This document shows positions 60,500-64,000 of a stretch of 64,000 nucleotides of DNA, piece after piece. This stretch comes from DASUXA01 sp036378155 (GTDB lineage: Bacteria; Actinomycetota; Actinomycetes; Mycobacteriales; Micromonosporaceae), in the NCBI GenBank assembly GCA_036378155.1, contig DASUXA010000075.1, forward strand, positions 1 to 64,000. The letters are read 5' to 3'. Made by a program: the position numbers and the translations under genes. Below the pieces are notes generated by a model, which had not been told where the DNA came from, did not search any database, and saw only the letters and a program-made list of their open reading frames with translations. The first letter of the stretch is position 1. Every line of letters starts with the position of its first letter.

Positions 60500-61279
60500 G
60501 TGACCTCACCGTCCTGGGACCCCCAGCAGTACCTCGCCTTCGCCGCCGAGCGCGCCCGGCCCTTCCACGACCTGGTCGCCCGAATCAGTACCGAGCCGCG
60601 ACGGATCGCCGATCTCGGCTGCGGACCCGGGAACATGACGGCCACGCTGCTCGAGCGCTGGCCCTCGGCGTACGTCGAAGGGATCGACTCCTCCCCCGAG
60701 ATGATCGACGCGGCTGCCCGTCGCGCCACCGACCGGCTGACCTTCACCCTCGGCGACATCGAGTCGTGGCGACCGGAGCGACCCGTGGACGTGATCGTGG
60801 CGAACGCGTCCCTGCAATGGGTGCCGACCCATGTCGACCTGTTGCCGAACTGGGTCGAGGCGCTCGCGCCCGGCGGCGCGCTGGCGTTCCAGGTACCGGC
60901 GAACGCCGACAGCCCCGCCTCGCGCGCGTTCCGTACCGTCGCCGAGCGACCGCGCTGGGCATCAGCCCTGGTCGGCGCGACGGTGCCGACGGTGTCGACG
61001 TACGTGCGTACCGTCGACCACTACCTCGACCTGCTCGCCGGGCTGGGGTGCCGCGTCGACGCCTGGGAGACGACGTACCGGCACGTCCTGCCCGGCGACG
61101 ACGCCGTGCTGGCGTGGTACTCCGGTACCGGACTGCGCCCGTACCTCGACCGGTTGGACGGCGCCGACCGCGAGGAGTTCCGCCGCGAGGTCGCCGCGGA
61201 ACTGCGCGAGGCGTACCCGCGCCGGTCGTACGGCACCGTGCTGCCGTTCCACCGGATCTTCGTGATCGCGTACCGGTGA
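60500..61279 (+). CDS. tam: trans-aconitate 2-methyltransferase-like protein
   Basis: A 259-residue SAM methyltransferase: SWDPQQYLAFAAERARPFHD, RIADLGCGPGNMTATLLERW, YVEGIDSSPEMIDAAARR, DVIVANASLQWVPTHVDLL and GGALAFQVPANADSPASRAF match Tam, which esterifies trans-aconitate and so removes an aconitase inhibitor. GTG 60500 start. Ends before a strong terminator shared with the convergent sigma-factor gene. Confidence 0.9.
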   Translation: MTSPSWDPQQYLAFAAERARPFHDLVARISTEPRRIADLGCGPGNMTATLLERWPSAYVEGIDSSPEMIDAAARRATDRLTFTLGDIESWRPERPVDVIVANASLQWVPTHVDLLPNWVEALAPGGALAFQVPANADSPASRAFRTVAERPRWASALVGATVPTVSTYVRTVDHYLDLLAGLGCRVDAWETTYRHVLPGDDAVLAWYSGTGLRPYLDRLDGADREEFRREVAAELREAYPRRSYGTVLPFHRIFVIAYR

Positions 61280-61300
61280 CATCGACGGAAGCGGACGTGC

Positions 61301-61330
61301 AGCGGGGCCGGCGTTACCGCCGGCCCCGCT
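61301..61330. terminator. bidirectional terminator tam/sigma
   Basis: Perfect 13-bp stem AGCGGGGCCGGCG / CGCCGGCCCCGCT with TTAC loop and TTTCC after it on the plus strand, between convergent stops. Confidence 0.82.
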
Positions 61331-61355
61331 TTCCCCATACCCCCACAGGGCGTTG

Positions 61356-62327
61356 TCAGGCTGCCTGCAGCCCCTCGGCGCGGGCCAGTTCACGCAGCCG
61401 GCCCAGCGCCTGGATCTCGAGCTGCCGGATGCGCTCGCGCGACAGGGAGAACCGCGACGCGACCTCGGTCAGCGAGTGCTCCCGGCCGTCCTCCAGCCCG
61501 TACCGGGCGCGCATGATGCCCGCGGACCGGTCGTCGAGGTGACCCAGCAGCCCCTCGATCCGCTGCCGCTCCAGCGCGCCGAGCACGATGTCCTCCGGCG
61601 ACGGGGCGTCGGAGTCGGCGACCAGGTCACCCAGGTTGGTGTCGCCGTCGTCGCCGACCGGCGTGTCCAGCGACACGGTGTCCTGCGACCACCGGATCAG
61701 CTCGTGCACCCGCTCCACCGGTACCCCGAGCGACGCCGCGATCTGCTCCGGCTCCGGCTCGGTGCCCAGTTCACGGGTGAGCTGACGAGCCATGTTGCGC
61801 ATCCGGTTCACGTCCTCGACCAGGTGTACCGGCAGCCGGACGGTGCGCTCCTGCTGCGCGATCGCCCGGCTGATCGCCTGACGGATCCACCACGTCGCGT
61901 ACGTCGAGAACTTGTACCCACGCTCGTAGTCGAACTTCTCGACGGCGCGGACCAGACCCGTGTTGCCCTCCTGGATCAGGTCGAGCATCGGCATCCCGGA
62001 CCGCACGTACCGACGCGCGATCGACACCACGAGCCGCAGGTTCGCCCGGATGAACAGGTCCTTGGCCCGCTCCCCGTCGGCGACCAGTTTGCGCAGCTCG
62101 GCGCGGGTGACCCCGGCGGGCAGCCGGTCCTCTTCCAGTAGGTGCTCGGCGTACAGTCCAGCCTCGATCGCCTTGGCGAGATCGACTTCCTGCGCGGCGT
62201 CGAGCAGCTGTGTCCGCGAGATCTCGTGTAGGTACACGCCGACCAGGTCGCGCTCTTCCGCGACCTCGTCCGTGCGCATCGCCGCCACGTTAACCTTCTC
62301 CACGCTCGGGTCCTCCCCCGCTGTCAC
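61356..62327 (-). CDS. RpoD-family sigma factor (SigB/HrdA-like, group 2)
   Basis: A 323-residue group 1/2 sigma-70. Region 1.2 DLVGVYLHEISRT, region 2 DLFIRANLRLVVSIARRYV, DLIQEGNTGLVRAVEKFDYE and FSTYATWWIRQAI, region 3 TRELGTEPEPEQIAASLGV, region 4 ALERQRIEGLLGHLDDRSAG and SLSRERIRQLEIQALGRLR. The long N-terminal region 1.1 of the main housekeeping factor is absent, so an alternative primary-like factor is likely. GTG 62327 is used; GTG 62288 has the best ribosome site (GGAGAAGG), and GTG 62366 is also in frame. Confidence 0.88.
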   Translation of the reverse strand: MTAGEDPSVEKVNVAAMRTDEVAEERDLVGVYLHEISRTQLLDAAQEVDLAKAIEAGLYAEHLLEEDRLPAGVTRAELRKLVADGERAKDLFIRANLRLVVSIARRYVRSGMPMLDLIQEGNTGLVRAVEKFDYERGYKFSTYATWWIRQAISRAIAQQERTVRLPVHLVEDVNRMRNMARQLTRELGTEPEPEQIAASLGVPVERVHELIRWSQDTVSLDTPVGDDGDTNLGDLVADSDAPSPEDIVLGALERQRIEGLLGHLDDRSAGIMRARYGLEDGREHSLTEVASRFSLSRERIRQLEIQALGRLRELARAEGLQAA

Positions 62328-62636
62328 TGCCGCCCCCCGCGGTCTTGCCCCCTGCACAACAGACACCGGTGTCCGTTGATTCCGTTCCCCGTACCGACTA
62401 GGTCACACTCGGCTGATGACGGGAACGGCGCGGTTACTTACCTGAAACGCGCGGATACGCACCGAGGTTCCCAGCGGAACCTGCGCAGTCGCTGTGAATT
62501 GGCTGGGCGGTACCTGTCACCGTCGATAGGTGAGATGCGGCACACCGGTCGGGACGCACCGTGCCGTCGGCACCCGTTCGGCGACGTGCTCAGCGCGCAA
62601 CCGCGGCGCGAGCTCGCAGCTTCCCGCGCGGCGAGC
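62328..62636. other. 309-bp region upstream of the sigma gene and downstream of murQ
   Basis: Holds the sigma-factor promoter(s) and the 3' region of murQ. Purine/pyrimidine content is mixed, with no clear hairpin or small gene. Confidence 0.35.
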
Positions 62637-63563
62637 TCAGACCGCGGCGGCGAGCAGCGCGAGCGCGCCTCGAACCTGATCGCCGGCTCGGGCCAGGGCG
62701 GCTCTGGCGTCGGCGACCGGCGCGCCGGACAGGAGGGAGACGAGCGCGGCCTTCAGGTCGCCTCCGGCGGCGCTGAGCGATTCGCGACAGATGTCCTCGC
62801 CGTACCCGGTCGCCTCCACCAGGATCGACAGCATCCGTCCGCGAAGTTTCGCGTTCGTCGCGACCATGCTCACCATCAGGTTGGAGTACACCCGCCCGAG
62901 ACGCACCATGACGGCGGTCGAGAACGAGTTGAGCACCAGCTTCTGCCCGGTCGCGGCCTTCATCCGGGTGGAGCCGGTGACCACCTCGGGACCGGTGTCG
63001 AGCCCGATGAAGATGTCCACCTCGCCGGCGGCCGGGGCCGCCGGATTCGCGGCGACCAGCGCGGTGGACGCGCCCACGGCACGCGCCGCGCGCAGCGCGC
63101 CCAGCACGTACGGGGTACGACCGCTCGCGGCGATGCCGATCGCCAGGTCGCCGAGGCGCACGCACTCGGCGGCTTCCGCCCCGCCGGTCGCCTCGTCGTC
63201 CTCGGCGTCCTCCACGGCACGCCACATCGCTTCCGGCCCGCCCGCGATGTGCGCGCAGAACCAGTCGGACGGGGCGTTGTACGTGGGCGGCAGCTCCGCC
63301 GCGTCGAGCACGCCGAGTCGACCGGAGGTACCGGCGCCGAAGTAGTGCACCCGACCGCCGGCGCGCAGCACCTCCACCGCCCGGTCCACGGCGAGCGCGA
63401 CGGAGTCGAGCACGGCGCCGACGGCGCCCGGTACCCGACCGTCCTCGTCGTTGATCAATTTGAGCATGTCGCGGGTGGGCAACTCGTCGAGGTCGACACT
63501 GAGCGGATTGCGCCGCTCGGTCGGGGAGGTGACCCGGACGATCGGCGCCTGTTCGGTACTCAT
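62637..63563 (-). CDS. murQ: N-acetylmuramic acid 6-phosphate etherase
   Basis: A 308-residue SIS-domain lyase that removes lactate from MurNAc-6-phosphate, giving GlcNAc-6-phosphate in peptidoglycan recycling. Blocks: TERRNPLSVDLDELPTRDML, HYFGAGTSGRLGVLDAAELP, AGGPEAMWRAVEDAEDD with the catalytic Glu, and PEVVTGSTRMKAATGQKLVL. ATG 63563 follows GGAGG, and overlaps the regulator's stop (ATGA). Confidence 0.95.
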   Translation of the reverse strand: MSTEQAPIVRVTSPTERRNPLSVDLDELPTRDMLKLINDEDGRVPGAVGAVLDSVALAVDRAVEVLRAGGRVHYFGAGTSGRLGVLDAAELPPTYNAPSDWFCAHIAGGPEAMWRAVEDAEDDEATGGAEAAECVRLGDLAIGIAASGRTPYVLGALRAARAVGASTALVAANPAAPAAGEVDIFIGLDTGPEVVTGSTRMKAATGQKLVLNSFSTAVMVRLGRVYSNLMVSMVATNAKLRGRMLSILVEATGYGEDICRESLSAAGGDLKAALVSLLSGAPVADARAALARAGDQVRGALALLAAAV

Positions 63564-64000
63564 GCCCGCCTCCGCGCCGGCCCGACCCGGTGTCCCTGAA
63601 CAGCCTCCGCGGTGACCTCCAGCGCCCGCCTGGCCTTGCCGCGGTTGCGCGCCGCGACGCCGACGAACAGGCAGTCCACCACGGTGAGTTGAGCCAACCG
63701 GCTGGCCATCGCCCCGGACCGGTACGTCGTCTCGCGCGCGGCGGTGGTCAGCACGAAGTCGGCGACCTCGGCGATCGGCGCGCGGGGGAAGTTGGTCAAC
63801 GCGACCGTGGTCGCGCCGTGCTGATGGGCGATGCTGAGGATCTCGATGACGTCCGCGGTGTTGCCGGTGTGCGAGATCCCGATCGCCACGTCCCCTTTGC
63901 CGAGTAAGGCGACGGAGGCGAGGGCGGTGTGGATGTCGAACCACGCGTAGGCGGTACGCCCGATCCTGTGCAACTTCTGCTGGAAGTCGGCGGCGACGAA
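63560..64000 (-). CDS. MurR/RpiR family regulator (partial, 5' end outside window)
   Basis: The C-terminal 146 codons are visible: a SIS sugar-phosphate-binding domain with ALLGKGDVAIGISHTGNTAD, VIEILSIAHQHGATTVALTN and ADFVLTTAARETTYRSGAMA. The N-terminal helix-turn-helix lies beyond base 64000. Directly coupled to murQ, so it likely senses MurNAc-6-phosphate and controls this operon (inference). Confidence 0.85.
   Translation of the reverse strand, partial: FVAADFQQKLHRIGRTAYAWFDIHTALASVALLGKGDVAIGISHTGNTADVIEILSIAHQHGATTVALTNFPRAPIAEVADFVLTTAARETTYRSGAMASRLAQLTVVDCLFVGVAARNRGKARRALEVTAEAVQGHRVGPARRRA

Overview
The window is chromosomal DNA from a very high-GC, Gram-positive actinomycete, most likely of the Micromonosporaceae type. 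Third codon positions are almost all G/C, GTG starts are common, and genes are chained by GTGA or ATGA overlaps. Family content also fits: DUF397, DUF3618, DUF5130 and DUF1206 proteins, a class F sortase, EttA, a two-step trehalose pathway and a c-di-AMP riboswitch before an NlpC/P60 hydrolase. Nearly all of it is coding, on both strands. Family names below are recognised from sequence by eye; no database search was run.

Layout. 0-6.2 kb: one plus-strand run (holin-like membrane protein, DUF3618 protein, SRPBCC protein, zinc alcohol dehydrogenase, molybdopterin oxidoreductase, helical-bundle protein), then a CYP152-type peroxygenase P450 and a DUF397 protein on the minus strand. 7.9-16.6 kb: aminopeptidase N, Uma2 nuclease-like protein, an amidase/membrane protein/DUF5130 operon, kynureninase, a wall-anchored protein with its class F sortase, and an HNH nuclease. 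16.8-25 kb: MscS channel, MFS exporter, truncated globin, YbjN protein, a RibD/DHFR-like reductase, and the ettA-thioesterase-thioesterase-hypothetical operon. 25.3-32.8 kb: otsA with a fused trehalose-phosphatase/GH15 protein, then a cobalamin/siroheme operon (cobA-cysG type, cobT, cobC-type). 32.9-46.1 kb: class A PBP, GNAT, SURF1, proline-rich membrane protein, ATP-dependent DNA ligase, M20 dipeptidase, M48 protease, kinase, cobD/cbiB, SSB, alpha/beta hydrolase, DUF1444-like protein.

46.27-48.9 kb is the clearest accessory stretch. It holds a tRNA-Arg(UCU), a truncated tyrosine integrase pointing at the tRNA, a long inverted repeat, a TPR protein built of eight near-identical 36-residue repeats, and a vapBC pair whose toxin gene is broken by a nonsense codon and a frameshift. 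49-64 kb: MBL hydrolase, decayed membrane protein, second DHFR-like reductase, NmrA-type reductase behind a MerR-type 19-bp-spacer promoter, BBE-family flavoenzyme, SDR, a possible structured RNA with an intrinsic terminator, methyltransferase, DUF1206 protein, c-di-AMP riboswitch with NlpC/P60 hydrolase, the modABC molybdate importer, trans-aconitate methyltransferase-like protein, a principal-like sigma factor, murQ and a MurR/RpiR regulator cut by the window edge.

Connections. modABC can supply molybdenum for the cofactor of the 3.3-kb oxidoreductase. cobA, cobT, cobC and cobD form a partial, split cobalamin set. PBP, sortase, NlpC/P60 hydrolase and murQ/murR belong to envelope building and recycling.

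Two features stand out. The molybdopterin oxidoreductase has lost all four residues expected to bind an N-terminal iron-sulfur cluster while keeping its candidate Mo-binding cysteine. The window also carries at least eight short tandem duplications of 27-43 bp, unrelated to each other in sequence, and five of them straddle a stop codon.
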